A stretch of DNA of 64,000 nucleotides from Nocardioidaceae bacterium (GCA_017744365.1 JAGIBL010000001.1:434001-498000); one strand, 5' to 3'. Shown: positions 1 to 7,831, counted from the first letter of the stretch. Notes: generated by a model not told the origin, from the letters alone. Numbers and translations: made by a program.

Positions 1-62
1 GCGAGCAGGGTCAGCGTGGCCAGCAGCGGGACGAGTCGCTGGCGGCGGTCCGGAGCGCTCAC
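1..62 (-). CDS. 5' end of an exported protein gene (partial)
   Basis: On the minus strand a GTG at 62 overlaps the stop codon of nfo as GTGA, the coupling seen throughout this window. The visible 20 residues begin MSAPDRRQRLVPLL and run into a hydrophobic stretch (LLATLTLLA). This is the charged n-region plus the start of the h-region of a signal peptide or membrane anchor. The gene leaves the window at position 1, so the mature protein and its function cannot be seen. It is probably co-transcribed behind nfo. Confidence 0.5.
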   Translation of the reverse strand, partial: MSAPDRRQRLVPLLATLTLL

Positions 63-928
63 GCGGCGCGCTCGCGCAGCTTCTTCAGCAGCGGCAGGCA
101 GGTGCCGGTCGGATCACCGGAGCCGGGCGTCTCCAGGATGAACGGCACGCCGTCGGTGGCCGGGTGCGCGAGCAGCGCGGCGAACGCGTCCTCGCCGATG
201 TGCCCTTCGCCGATCCGCTCGTGCCGGTCGCGGAACGAGCCGCGCACGTCCATCGAGTCGTTCGCGTGGACCAGGCGCAGCCGGCCCGGCCCGGCGATCT
301 CGACCAGCCGGTCCAGGGTCGCCGCCGCACCATCGGGCTCGTCGAGCGGTGCACCGGCAGCGAAGACGTGGCAGGTGTCCAGGCAGATGCCGACGCGCGG
401 GTGCCGGTCGAGCGCGTCGAGGTAGGGCTCCAGGTCCTCGACGCCGGCGCACAGCGAGCGGCCCTGGCCGGCGGTGGGCTCGAGCAGCAGCCACGGCGAG
501 TGGTCGTCCAACGTGTCCAGGATCGGCAGCAGGCCCTCGCGGATCTGGCGCAGCGCACCCGCGTAGCCGCCCTCGTCCACGCAGGACCCGGTGTGCACGA
601 CGACGCCCTCGGCCCCGAGCGCGACCCCGCGCAGCAGGTTGTGCGCGACGCTGGCCACCGACTTCTCGTACGTGGCCGCGGTCGGCGAGCCCAGGTTCAC
701 CAGGTACGGCGCGTGCAGGAAGGTGCGCATCGACCGGTCCGCGCAGGCCTCCCGGAACGCGGCGTCCCCGGCCGGCGTCCCGTTGCTGTGCGCCCAGCCG
801 CGCGGGTTGCCCGCGAAGATCTGGAGGGTCTCGGCGCCGATCTCGTCGGCGGTCCGCAGCGCACCCTCGGCGAGTCCCCTGCCGACCTTGACATGGGTAC
901 CGAGGGGCCGGGAAGGAGGGTTGCGCAC
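59..928 (-). CDS. nfo: Endonuclease IV (deoxyribonuclease IV, AP endonuclease)
   Basis: Cleaves DNA 5' of abasic sites in base excision repair and is expected in the cytoplasm. The 289-residue TIM-barrel protein has the family length and its metal-ligand set: His72 (HAPY), His112 (HTGSC), Glu150, Asp184 and His187 (LDTCHVF), His221 (HAND), the DRH motif near 234-236, and Glu266 (ILETPG). The start is GTG at 928. A TAGGGT hexamer lies 6 nt upstream, inside the 3' end of the neighbouring tetR gene, so the mRNA is probably leaderless. A downstream exported-protein gene overlaps its stop codon. Family assignment is firm. Confidence 0.95.
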   Translation of the reverse strand: MRNPPSRPLGTHVKVGRGLAEGALRTADEIGAETLQIFAGNPRGWAHSNGTPAGDAAFREACADRSMRTFLHAPYLVNLGSPTAATYEKSVASVAHNLLRGVALGAEGVVVHTGSCVDEGGYAGALRQIREGLLPILDTLDDHSPWLLLEPTAGQGRSLCAGVEDLEPYLDALDRHPRVGICLDTCHVFAAGAPLDEPDGAAATLDRLVEIAGPGRLRLVHANDSMDVRGSFRDRHERIGEGHIGEDAFAALLAHPATDGVPFILETPGSGDPTGTCLPLLKKLRERAA

Positions 929-932
929 CGGC

Positions 933-1529
933 TCACCCTACGCGGAGGCCGTCCATCACCACCGTGAGGATCCGCCGGGTCTGCGCGCGATCGAAGTTCG
1001 GCATCATCGTGCAGCCGCCGACCAGCCGGAGCACGTCGCCGGAGGTGACGTCGGTGCGGATCTGGCCGGCCTCCTGGGCGGCGCTGACCAGCGCCTCGGC
1101 GTTGTCGTAGATCACCGCGCGCGAGTGCGTCATCAGGTCGGACTCGCGGCCGACCGCCTCGACCAGCTCGGTGAAGATGTGCCGCTTGGTCGCCGCGTAG
1201 TCGACGAACGCCTCCAGCCACAGCGCGAGTGCGTCGACGGGGGAGCTGTTCGGGATCACCTTCTCGGCGGTCTCGCGGAGCACGTCGACCTCGTCGCGGT
1301 AGACGGCCTCGAGCAGGTCGAGCCGGGTGGGGAAGTGCCGGTACAGGGTGCCGATGCCGACGCCGGCGGCCTTGGCGATCTGCTCGAGGGAGGCCTGGCC
1401 GCCCTCGGTGGTGAACACCTCGCGCGCGGTCTCGACCAGCTTGGCGCGGTTGCGGGCCGCGTCGGCGCGCAGGCGGGGCGCTTCCTGGGGCGCTTCCTGG
1501 GTCGCTTCCTGGGTCGCGTCGTCAGTCAT
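933..1529 (-). CDS. TetR-family transcriptional regulator
   Basis: A 198-residue repressor-type protein. After a low-complexity start (an ATQEATQEAPQEAP-like stretch encoded by four 12-bp tandem units), the TetR DNA-binding domain spans about residues 20-65. It contains the typical helix-turn-helix text (LEQIAKAAGVGIGTLYRHF). The C-terminal ligand and dimer domain is diverged, as is normal. The gene is divergent from an MFS exporter, with two perfect palindromes in the shared promoter, so it very likely represses that exporter and itself. The inducer is unknown. Confidence 0.9.
   Translation of the reverse strand: MTDDATQEATQEAPQEAPRLRADAARNRAKLVETAREVFTTEGGQASLEQIAKAAGVGIGTLYRHFPTRLDLLEAVYRDEVDVLRETAEKVIPNSSPVDALALWLEAFVDYAATKRHIFTELVEAVGRESDLMTHSRAVIYDNAEALVSAAQEAGQIRTDVTSGDVLRLVGGCTMMPNFDRAQTRRILTVVMDGLRVG
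935..940 (-). promoter_or_regulatory. -10 element (TAGGGT), leaderless nfo
   Basis: TAGGGT on the minus strand ends 6 nt before the GTG start of nfo, so transcription should begin at or next to the start codon. It lies within the last codons of the upstream regulator gene. No -35 element is obvious. Confidence 0.5.
1475..1522 (-). repeat. Four 12-bp tandem units inside the tetR start
   Basis: Four in-frame 12-bp units (GGGGCGCTTCCT and close variants on the plus strand) at 1475-1522 encode a repeated (A/T)QEA(P/T) tetrapeptide at residues 3-18 of the regulator. Such short in-frame repeats can change copy number by slippage without breaking the frame. Confidence 0.7.
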
Positions 1530-1542
1530 CGTCGTTTGTCCC

Positions 1543-1591
1543 TTGCATAACCGGAGGCTACCTCCGTATAGTAAGTGGAGGCGCCCTCCAC
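1543..1591 (+). promoter_or_regulatory. Exporter promoter with twin TetR operators
   Basis: A -35 TTGCAT (1543-1548) and a -10 TATAGT (1567-1572) are separated by 18 bp. Two perfect inverted repeats overlap or flank them: CGGAGG-CTA-CCTCCG (1552-1566), in the spacer, and GTGGAGG-CGC-CCTCCAC (1575-1591), just after the -10. Their centres are 24 bp apart and both share GGAGG-N3-CCTCC. This is the arrangement expected for a TetR dimer binding two sites and blocking the divergent promoters. Binding by the adjacent regulator is inferred. Confidence 0.75.
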
Positions 1592-1626
1592 ATCATACGT
1601 TCTCTTTCGAACGGAGCACATCTCTC

Positions 1627-3105
1627 GTGTCCGACCAACTTATCGCCGACACCCCGGCGACCACCCGCGAGACGCGGGCCCCGCGCCAGGAGCGCAGGGG
1701 CCTCGTCCTCGCGGTCATCCTCATCGCGCAGCTGATGGTGGTGCTCGACATGAGCATCGTGAACGTCGCGCTGCCGCACATGCAGACCGCGCTCGGGTTC
1801 AGCCCCACCGGGCTCTCCTGGGTGCTCAACGCCTACAGCCTCACCTTCGGCGGGCTGCTCCTCCTGGGAGCGCGCGCCGGTGACCTGCTCGGTCGCCGGC
1901 CGACGTTCCTGGCCGGAATCGCGGTGTTCACGCTGGCCTCCTTCGCCGGCGGCTTCGCGCAGTCCGACACCACGCTGATCGCGGCGCGGGCGGTGCAGGG
2001 CATCGGTGCCGCGCTGGCCGCACCGGCGAGCCTGTCCCTGCTGACCACGATGTTCCCCGAGGGCCGCGAGCGCACCCGCGCGCTCGGCCTCTACACCGCC
2101 GTCTCCGTCGGCGGCGTCTCCTTCGGCCTGGTCGCCGGCGGCATCCTCACCGAGATCGCCTCCTGGCGCTGGGTGATGCTGGTCAACGTGCCGTTCGGCA
2201 TCGCGGTCGCCGCCATCGCCTGGCTCGCGGTGCCGCACACGCCGCGTCGCCCCGGCCGGTTCGACCTGGTCGGCGCGGTCACCTCGACCCTCGGCGTCTC
2301 CGGCGTCGTCTACGGGTTCGTGCACGCCGCCGAGCACGGCTGGGGGAGCCTGGTCACGCTGGTCACCATCCTCGGCGGCATCGCCCTGCTGGCCGTCTTC
2401 GTGGTGGTCGAGCGCGGTGCCGAGGAGCCGATCACGCCGCTCTCGCTGTTCGCCAGCCGGGTGCGCAGCGGCGCCCTGCTGGCCCGGATGTTCCTGATCG
2501 CCGGGGCGATGGGGGCGTTCTTCTTCCTCACCCAGTACCTGCAGGACGTGCTCGGCTTCAGCCCGATCCAGGCCGGGCTGGCGTTCCTGCCGATGACCGC
2601 GGCGGTGTTCGTCGCCTCGCAGTCGAGCTCGCGCTACCTGGTCGAGGCGTTCGGCCCGCGCCCGGTGATGATCGCCGGCGCCGTGCTCAGCCTCGGCTCG
2701 CTGGTCTGGCTGCTCGGGCTGGACGTGCACAGCGGGTACGGCGAGCTGGTGGTCTCCCTGGTGCTCCTCGGCTTCGGCAACGGGCTCGCGTTCGTGCCGC
2801 TGACCGCCTCGGCGCTGCACGCCGTGCAGCCGCACGAGGCCGGTGCCGCGGCGGGCCTGGTCAACGTCGCCCAGCAGCTCGGCTCGGCGCTCGGCCTGGC
2901 CGGCCTGGTCACCGTCTCCGGGCACGCCACCCGCTCGGCCGAGCTCAGCCCGGCCCTGTCCGAGGTCGCCCGCGCGCACCAGACCTTCCTCACGGGTGCG
3001 CACGCGGCCTTCGAGGCGGCCACGGTGATGCTCCTGGTCACGCTGGTCCTGGTGACCTGGGTGATCCGCCGGGAGACCGTCGAGCCGGCCGCGGTCGAGG
3101 TCTGA
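1627..3105 (+). CDS. MFS multidrug exporter, DHA2 (14-TM) family
   Basis: A proton-driven drug-export permease of the EmrB/QacA type in the cytoplasmic membrane. From GTG at 1627 the protein has 492 residues and about 14 hydrophobic segments. It carries DHA2 hallmarks: LDMSIVNVALP in TM1, the GDLLGRRP loop of motif A between TM2 and TM3, and the ARAVQGIGAA segment (motif B). GTG 1627 was chosen because CGGAG lies 10 nt upstream and the -10 lies at 1567-1572. Longer in-frame starts would begin inside tetR. Divergent tetR and the twin operators imply inducible expression. The substrate is not predictable. Confidence 0.9.
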   Translation: MSDQLIADTPATTRETRAPRQERRGLVLAVILIAQLMVVLDMSIVNVALPHMQTALGFSPTGLSWVLNAYSLTFGGLLLLGARAGDLLGRRPTFLAGIAVFTLASFAGGFAQSDTTLIAARAVQGIGAALAAPASLSLLTTMFPEGRERTRALGLYTAVSVGGVSFGLVAGGILTEIASWRWVMLVNVPFGIAVAAIAWLAVPHTPRRPGRFDLVGAVTSTLGVSGVVYGFVHAAEHGWGSLVTLVTILGGIALLAVFVVVERGAEEPITPLSLFASRVRSGALLARMFLIAGAMGAFFFLTQYLQDVLGFSPIQAGLAFLPMTAAVFVASQSSSRYLVEAFGPRPVMIAGAVLSLGSLVWLLGLDVHSGYGELVVSLVLLGFGNGLAFVPLTASALHAVQPHEAGAAAGLVNVAQQLGSALGLAGLVTVSGHATRSAELSPALSEVARAHQTFLTGAHAAFEAATVMLLVTLVLVTWVIRRETVEPAAVEV

Positions 3106-3106
3106 G

Positions 3107-5107
3107 CTAGACGATGGTGAGGGTGACGGTGCTGCCCTTGGGCGCACTGTTGCCCTCACCCGGGCTCACGCCGACGACGTAGTTGGCCCCGAAGAACAAG
3201 GCGCTGTGCTCGACGTTCACCTTGAACCCGAGGGCCTCGAGCTTCTTCTTCGCGTCCTTCGTGCGCATCCCCCGGACCCCGGGGATCTGCACCAGCTCGG
3301 GGCCCTTCGAGACCACCAGGGTGATGGTGTCGCCCTTGAAGCCGGTGCCGCTGTTCGGGGTCTGCGAGATCACGTACCCGGCCGCGACCACGTCGCTGAA
3401 CTGCTCGCTCGCGCTGACCTTGAAGCCCTTGGCCTCCAGCCGGGTCTTCGCGGTGGCGGCCGGCTTGTTGGTCCAGTTGCCGATCGGGATCGGCTGCCTG
3501 CCCTTGCTGACCACCAGGTCCACGGCGGCGTCGCGCTTGAGCGGGGTGCCCTGCCGCGGGTCGGTCCCGATCACCCGGCCGGCGGGCACCTTGTCGTCGT
3601 ACCGCTGCACGGTGCTGCCCACCGAGAGCGACTGCTCGGCCAGCAGGGTGGTCGCCTCGGCGACGGTGCGCCCGCGCAGCAGCGGCACCTCGTGCCGCTC
3701 CGGGCCGAGCGAGATCGTCGCGGTGACGGTGCCGTCCTTGGCCACCCGGTCGCCGGGCGCGGGATCGGTCTCGATCACCGATCCCTTGGCGACCGTCTCC
3801 GAGTAGGCCGGCTTCCCGGTCTCGAAGGTCAGCCCGGCCTTGGTGATCTTCGCCTTCGCGGCCGACTCGGTCAGGTTGATGACGGCCGGCGTGGTCGTGT
3901 AGCGCGCGACGCCGAGGTACCAGCCGCCGAGCCCGACGAGCAGGGCCGCGACGAGCACGCCGGCGAGCAGGTAGAGCCCGCGTCGCGACCGCTTCTCCCG
4001 GTAGGGAGCCGGCGGCTCGGCGAGGGCCGGGGGCGGGCTCGCCGGCGGGCCGGGCGGCTCGGGCGGCGGCACCGTGGCCGTCCGGGTCGGTGGCACCACC
4101 GGCACCCGTGGCACCGGCGTGGTCGCGTCGAAGTCGAAGACCTCGTCGCGCACCGGCGCGAGGTCGAGCTCGTCGGTGCGCTCGGGGGAGACCGCCCGGG
4201 GCAGCAGGTCGTCGACCAGCTCGGGGTCGTCGACGACACCGTGGTCCAGCGCCTGCCGGACCCGGCGCACCTGGTGCAGCAGCACCCGCGCGTCCGAGGG
4301 CCGCAGGTCGCGGTCGCGGGCGGTGGCGCGGGCGACCAGCGCGTCGACGTACGGCGGGAGCCCGGGCACCTTCGCCGACGGCGGCGGCACGTCCTCGTGC
4401 ACGTGCTTGTAGGCGACCTGGATCGGGCTGTCCGCCTGGTGCGGCTTGGTGCCGGTGAGCATCTCGTAGACGATCACGCCGGCGGCGTACACGTCGGCGC
4501 GCGCGTCCGCCTTGCCGTCGACCACGAGCTCGGGGGACAGGTAGGACACCGTGCCGATCAGCACGCCCCCGGTGGCGGTGTGCTGGGTCTCGGCGTTGAC
4601 CGCGCGGGCCAGCCCGAAGTCGGCGACCTTGACCCGGCCATCGTCCGCGAGCAGCACGTTCTCCGGCTTCACGTCGCGGTGGATCATCCCGGCGGTGTGC
4701 GCGGCGGCCAGCGCCGCCAGCACCGGCTCCATCAGGCCGAGCGCCTTGCCCGGCTCCATCGGGGCTTCCTTGCGGATCAGGTCGCGCAGCGTCAGGCCGG
4801 GCACGTACTCCATCACCAGGAACAACGTGCCCTGGTCGTCGCCCTGGTCGAAGACCGCCACCACGTTGTGGTGCGAGAGCCGGGCCGCCGACCGGGCCTC
4901 GCGCTCGAACCGGGCCACGAACTCCTCGTCGTCACCGAGGCCGGCGTGCATCACCTTCACCGCGACGGTGCGGTCCAGCCGCAGGTCGCGCGCCTGGTAG
5001 ACCGTCGCCATCCCGCCACGGGCCACCCGCGAGCTCACCTGGTAGCGGCCGTCGAGGACGCGACCGATCATCGGGTCGTCACTGCGACCCGTGTCCGTGC
5101 GCTCCAC
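3107..5107 (-). CDS. Membrane Ser/Thr protein kinase with four PASTA domains (PknL/PknB type)
   Basis: Order of parts: Hanks-type kinase domain (about residues 20-280), Pro-rich linker, one transmembrane helix (near 380-402, LAGVLVAALLVGLGG), then four extracellular PASTA repeats to the end at 666. Catalytic features are intact: Lys51 in VAVK, HRDVKPEN with Asp145, and DFG at 163-165. PASTA domains bind muropeptides or lipid II, so the kinase probably senses wall status. GTG at 5107 follows GGAGG at a 5-nt spacing; a TTG 12 nt earlier is less likely. The adjacent Rv2175c-type gene suggests PknL. To my knowledge mycobacterial PknL lacks this long PASTA tail, which is more like PknB. Confidence 0.92.
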   Translation of the reverse strand: MERTDTGRSDDPMIGRVLDGRYQVSSRVARGGMATVYQARDLRLDRTVAVKVMHAGLGDDEEFVARFEREARSAARLSHHNVVAVFDQGDDQGTLFLVMEYVPGLTLRDLIRKEAPMEPGKALGLMEPVLAALAAAHTAGMIHRDVKPENVLLADDGRVKVADFGLARAVNAETQHTATGGVLIGTVSYLSPELVVDGKADARADVYAAGVIVYEMLTGTKPHQADSPIQVAYKHVHEDVPPPSAKVPGLPPYVDALVARATARDRDLRPSDARVLLHQVRRVRQALDHGVVDDPELVDDLLPRAVSPERTDELDLAPVRDEVFDFDATTPVPRVPVVPPTRTATVPPPEPPGPPASPPPALAEPPAPYREKRSRRGLYLLAGVLVAALLVGLGGWYLGVARYTTTPAVINLTESAAKAKITKAGLTFETGKPAYSETVAKGSVIETDPAPGDRVAKDGTVTATISLGPERHEVPLLRGRTVAEATTLLAEQSLSVGSTVQRYDDKVPAGRVIGTDPRQGTPLKRDAAVDLVVSKGRQPIPIGNWTNKPAATAKTRLEAKGFKVSASEQFSDVVAAGYVISQTPNSGTGFKGDTITLVVSKGPELVQIPGVRGMRTKDAKKKLEALGFKVNVEHSALFFGANYVVGVSPGEGNSAPKGSTVTLTIV

Positions 5108-5208
5108 AACGTCCTCCAAGCGACCGGTGGGGAAGTCCCGATCACGCCGAGTTTAAGGGGCCGGTCCCCGGAATCGCGGGAGCGCGACGCGGCTGGCAGC
5201 ATGGTCAC

Positions 5209-5583
5209 GTGAGCGAGAACACCCCCGACGAGCCCGATCTCGGCGCCCTGGTTCCGGCCTGGCTGGACTGGAAGGCGGCCGCCGGCGAGCTCGGCGTCAC
5301 CGTCAGCAAGGTCCGCCAGTACATCCGCGAGCACCACCTCGCCGCCGCGGTGCCCGCCGCCGGCGCCGGCCAGCAGGTGCCGGCCGAGCTGATCCAGGAC
5401 GGCCAGATCGTCAAGGGCGTACCCGGCCTGCTCACGCTGCTCCACGACGGTGGGTACGACGACCGCGAGATCCTCGCCTGGATGTTCACCCCCGACGACA
5501 CCCTGCCGGGCCGGCCGATCGACGCGCTCCGGGAGAACCGCGGCTCCGAGGTCAAGCGCCGCGCCCAGGCGATGTCGCTCTGA
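5209..5583 (+). CDS. Rv2175c-family DNA-binding protein
   Basis: A 124-residue protein with a winged-helix N-terminal half (WKAAAGELGVTVSKVRQYI) and a conserved C-terminal half. It matches the actinobacterial family of M. tuberculosis Rv2175c, a DNA-binding substrate of the kinase PknL. It is divergent from a PASTA kinase, as Rv2175c is from pknL. Thr5 near the flexible N-terminus could be a phosphorylation site, by analogy to Rv2175c. The GTG start is preceded by CAGCAT six nt upstream, a weak leaderless-type -10. Two genes follow closely: the RNase starts 2 nt after its stop. Confidence 0.8.
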   Translation: MSENTPDEPDLGALVPAWLDWKAAAGELGVTVSKVRQYIREHHLAAAVPAAGAGQQVPAELIQDGQIVKGVPGLLTLLHDGGYDDREILAWMFTPDDTLPGRPIDALRENRGSEVKRRAQAMSL

Positions 5584-5585
5584 GC

Positions 5586-5993
5586 ATGAGCCAGCGCGTC
5601 AAGGGCCTGCTCGCCCTGGTCGGCCTCGCGGTCGTGCTGGTGCTGCTGCTCTGGGCCGGCGGCAACGGGCCCTCGCGCGGCGGCGACGACGACCGGCCGG
5701 CGGCGACGCCCACCAGCGGGGCCGTCGCCCTCACGGACCTTCCGCGCGAGGCGGCCGCGACGTACCGGCTGATCGAGAACGGCGGGCCGTTCCCCTACGA
5801 CCGCGACGGCGTGGTGTTCCGCAACGCCGAGCGGCTGCTGCCTCCGCAGCCCCGCGGCTACTACCACGAGTACACGGTGCCGACGCCGGGATCGCAGGAT
5901 CGGGGCGCCCGGAGGATTGTGGTCGGGGACGAGGGCGAGGTGTACTACACGGAAGATCACTACCGGTCGTTCGTGCGCGTCGACACTGGCTGA
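5586..5993 (+). CDS. Guanyl-type microbial ribonuclease (RNase Sa/barnase fold), exported or membrane-anchored
   Basis: A 135-residue protein with a hydrophobic N-terminal segment (about 6-24), a Gly/Asp/Pro-rich linker and a small RNase domain (about 47-130). The domain closely follows Streptomyces RNase Sa. It has the general-base Glu in YYHEYTV, the two substrate Arg in DRGARR and the catalytic His in DHY, plus the GPFPYDRDGVVF segment. It should cleave RNA after guanosine. There are no cysteines, whereas RNase Sa has one disulfide. No clear signal-peptidase site follows the hydrophobic segment, so anchoring is possible. It starts 2 nt after the DNA-binding gene, with no good Shine-Dalgarno. 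Confidence 0.88.
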   Translation: MSQRVKGLLALVGLAVVLVLLLWAGGNGPSRGGDDDRPAATPTSGAVALTDLPREAAATYRLIENGGPFPYDRDGVVFRNAERLLPPQPRGYYHEYTVPTPGSQDRGARRIVVGDEGEVYYTEDHYRSFVRVDTG

Positions 5994-6021
5994 CCTCGGA
6001 CGACCTGTCCTAGGAGGGTGG

Positions 6022-6438
6022 ATGAGCGGACTCGCAGGACTGCTGGCCGGGCACCGGGACCCGGGTGTCTACCGCTGGCACGCGGCCTTCCACGTGGCCG
6101 ACGTGCAGCACACCGTCGAGCAGTGCGGCACGGCCTTCGGGTACGTCGACGGCTGGACGCACACGACCAAGGACGAGGTGCTCGAGGCCTTCGCCGAGAC
6201 CTTCTCGTTCCCGGACTGGTTCGGCAGGAACCTGGACGCCCTGCGCGACTGCCTGGCCGACGTGCCCGGTCCGCGGGTGCTGCTCTGGGACGGCTGGAGC
6301 CCGCTGGCGCGCTCGGAGGAGCAGACCTTCGACGCGATCATGGACATCCTGGCCGAGCGGGCCGGCGGCGACGACCGGTTCAGCGTGCTGCTGCGCGGGG
6401 AGGGGCCGGACCTCGAGGTGGCCGACCTGGACCACTAG
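6022..6438 (+). CDS. Barstar-family ribonuclease inhibitor
   Basis: A 138-residue protein whose central part (about residues 68-85, FPDWFGRNLDALRDCL) matches the barnase-binding helix of barstar. It includes the two Asp corresponding to barstar Asp35 and Asp39. It should bind and block the RNase encoded 28 nt upstream, protecting the cytoplasm. The ATG at 6022 has a very strong Shine-Dalgarno (TAGGAGGGTGG), unlike the RNase gene, which fits a need for inhibitor excess. Tail-to-tail, its stop overlaps the next gene by 4 nt. Assignment as immunity partner is by family and position. Confidence 0.88.
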   Translation: MSGLAGLLAGHRDPGVYRWHAAFHVADVQHTVEQCGTAFGYVDGWTHTTKDEVLEAFAETFSFPDWFGRNLDALRDCLADVPGPRVLLWDGWSPLARSEEQTFDAIMDILAERAGGDDRFSVLLRGEGPDLEVADLDH

Positions 6439-6719
6439 TCCGGGCGGTGGTGCCGCTTGGGCTGGTCCGGCAGGTCGACCGGCGTGCCCGTCGGCGGTGC
6501 CCAATCGGGATCCGGGTCGTCGTCGAGCCAGCCGTCGAACCTGTCCACCAGCACCTCGAGGACGATCGCGGGCGCGTCCGAGGTGACCGCCCACGGGTGG
6601 TCCTCGTCGTCGTCCTCACCCGCGTACGGGACCCGGCTCAGGCTGACGTCGTACCCGTCCGCGCTGAGCAGCCGCTCGACCTCGCGGGCGGCGTCCTCGT
6701 CGAAGAAGATGCCTCTCAC
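6435..6719 (-). CDS. Uncharacterised acidic 94-residue protein
   Basis: I do not recognise this family. The protein is acidic with an internal EDDDED run and a Pro-rich C-terminus. It begins MRGIFFDEDAAREVERLL, which looks like an alpha/beta fold start. Its GTG overlaps the stop of the polyprenyl synthase by one base (TAGTG), so it is translationally coupled to that gene. No membrane segment or signal peptide is present. Coupling suggests a shared role or simple read-through expression; no function is assigned. Confidence 0.65.
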   Translation of the reverse strand: MRGIFFDEDAAREVERLLSADGYDVSLSRVPYAGEDDDEDHPWAVTSDAPAIVLEVLVDRFDGWLDDDPDPDWAPPTGTPVDLPDQPKRHHRPD

Positions 6720-7819
6720 TACACGACCCGCTGCGTCGCGGCCGCCGCGAGCTCGCGCAGCACCGTCTTCGCCTCGTCGCGCAGGTCGGCGGCCGCCAGC
6801 GCCTCCAGCGCGCGGCCGGTCAGCGCGGTGATGACCTCCTCCACCTGCTCGTGCGCGCCACTGGCGTCGATCAGCCCGCGCAGGTGGGTCACCTCCTCGG
6901 GGCTCAGCGAGCGGCCGAGGCTGGTGTCGAGCAGCACCCGGTCCGAGCCGGTCAGCCCGTCCAGCGCCAGCGCGACCAGGACGGTGCGCTTGCCCTCGGA
7001 CAGGTCGTCGCCGGCCGGCTTGCCCGTCACCTCCGGATCGCCGAAGACGCCGAGCAGGTCGTCGCGCAGCTGGAACGCCTCACCCAGGGGAAGGCCGAAC
7101 CTGGTCAGCTGCTCGATCACGCCGGAGTCCGCGCCGGCGAGCGCGGCACCGATGTGCAGCGGGCGCTCGATGGAGTACTTGGCCGACTTGTAGCGCACCA
7201 CCGTCATCGCCGTGGTCACGTCGCTGGTGCCGCGGGCTTGCGCGGAGACGTCGAGGAACTGGCCGGTGACGACCTCGCTGCGGGTCAGGTCGAAGTACCC
7301 GAGGGCGTCCAGGACCCGTTCCGCGGGCAGCCCGCAGGTGCGCAGCATCTCGTCGGACCAGGAGAGCAGCAGGTCGCCGAGCAGGATCGCGGCCGAGGCG
7401 CCGTACTGCGTCGGACTGGCTGCCCACCCGTTCTCGCGGTGCAGTGCCTCGAAGGCGCGGTGGGTCGCCGGTCTCCCGCGCCGTACGTCGGAGGCGTCCA
7501 TGTAGTCGTCGTGGACCAGGGCGCTCGCGTGCAGCAGCTCGAGCGACGCGCACGCCTTGAGCAGTGCCTTCCCCTGGGCCTCCTCGTCGGCGGCAGGGGC
7601 GACCGCCTGGTGGCCCCACCAGCAGAACGCGGCGCGGAACCGCTTGCCGCCCGTGACGCTGACGCGGGCGTGCTCGACCAGGCGGCGGGCGTCCTCGCCG
7701 AGCTCGTCGAGCCAGCCGGCCTGGAGGTCGACGAAGTCCTGGACCGTGCGTTCGATGCCGGTCCGGAACGACGTCGCGTCCCACGCGGGTGCTGGTGCGA
7801 CTTCCTGAGACTCCGCCAC
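6719..7819 (-). CDS. Polyprenyl (geranylgeranyl-type) diphosphate synthase
   Basis: Condenses allylic diphosphates with isopentenyl diphosphate to make C15-C20 or longer isoprenoid chains. The 366-residue all-helical protein has the first Asp-rich motif as DDYMD (in LVHDDYMDASDVRRGRP) and the second region as FQLRDDLLGVFGD. A KRT-type segment (SEGKRTVLV) follows. It sits where idsA2 lies next to metF in mycobacteria. The GTG start is preceded by TACGCT at 6 nt, a probable leaderless promoter back-to-back with that of metF. Product chain length cannot be set by eye. Confidence 0.9.
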   Translation of the reverse strand: MAESQEVAPAPAWDATSFRTGIERTVQDFVDLQAGWLDELGEDARRLVEHARVSVTGGKRFRAAFCWWGHQAVAPAADEEAQGKALLKACASLELLHASALVHDDYMDASDVRRGRPATHRAFEALHRENGWAASPTQYGASAAILLGDLLLSWSDEMLRTCGLPAERVLDALGYFDLTRSEVVTGQFLDVSAQARGTSDVTTAMTVVRYKSAKYSIERPLHIGAALAGADSGVIEQLTRFGLPLGEAFQLRDDLLGVFGDPEVTGKPAGDDLSEGKRTVLVALALDGLTGSDRVLLDTSLGRSLSPEEVTHLRGLIDASGAHEQVEEVITALTGRALEALAAADLRDEAKTVLRELAAAATQRVV

Positions 7820-7825
7820 GGCGTG

Positions 7826-7831
7826 AGCGTA
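7826..7831 (-). promoter_or_regulatory. -10 element (TACGCT), leaderless polyprenyl synthase gene
   Basis: TACGCT on the minus strand ends 6 nt before the GTG at 7819. It is only 7 bp from the plus-strand -10 of metF, so the two promoters overlap and may compete. Confidence 0.45.
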
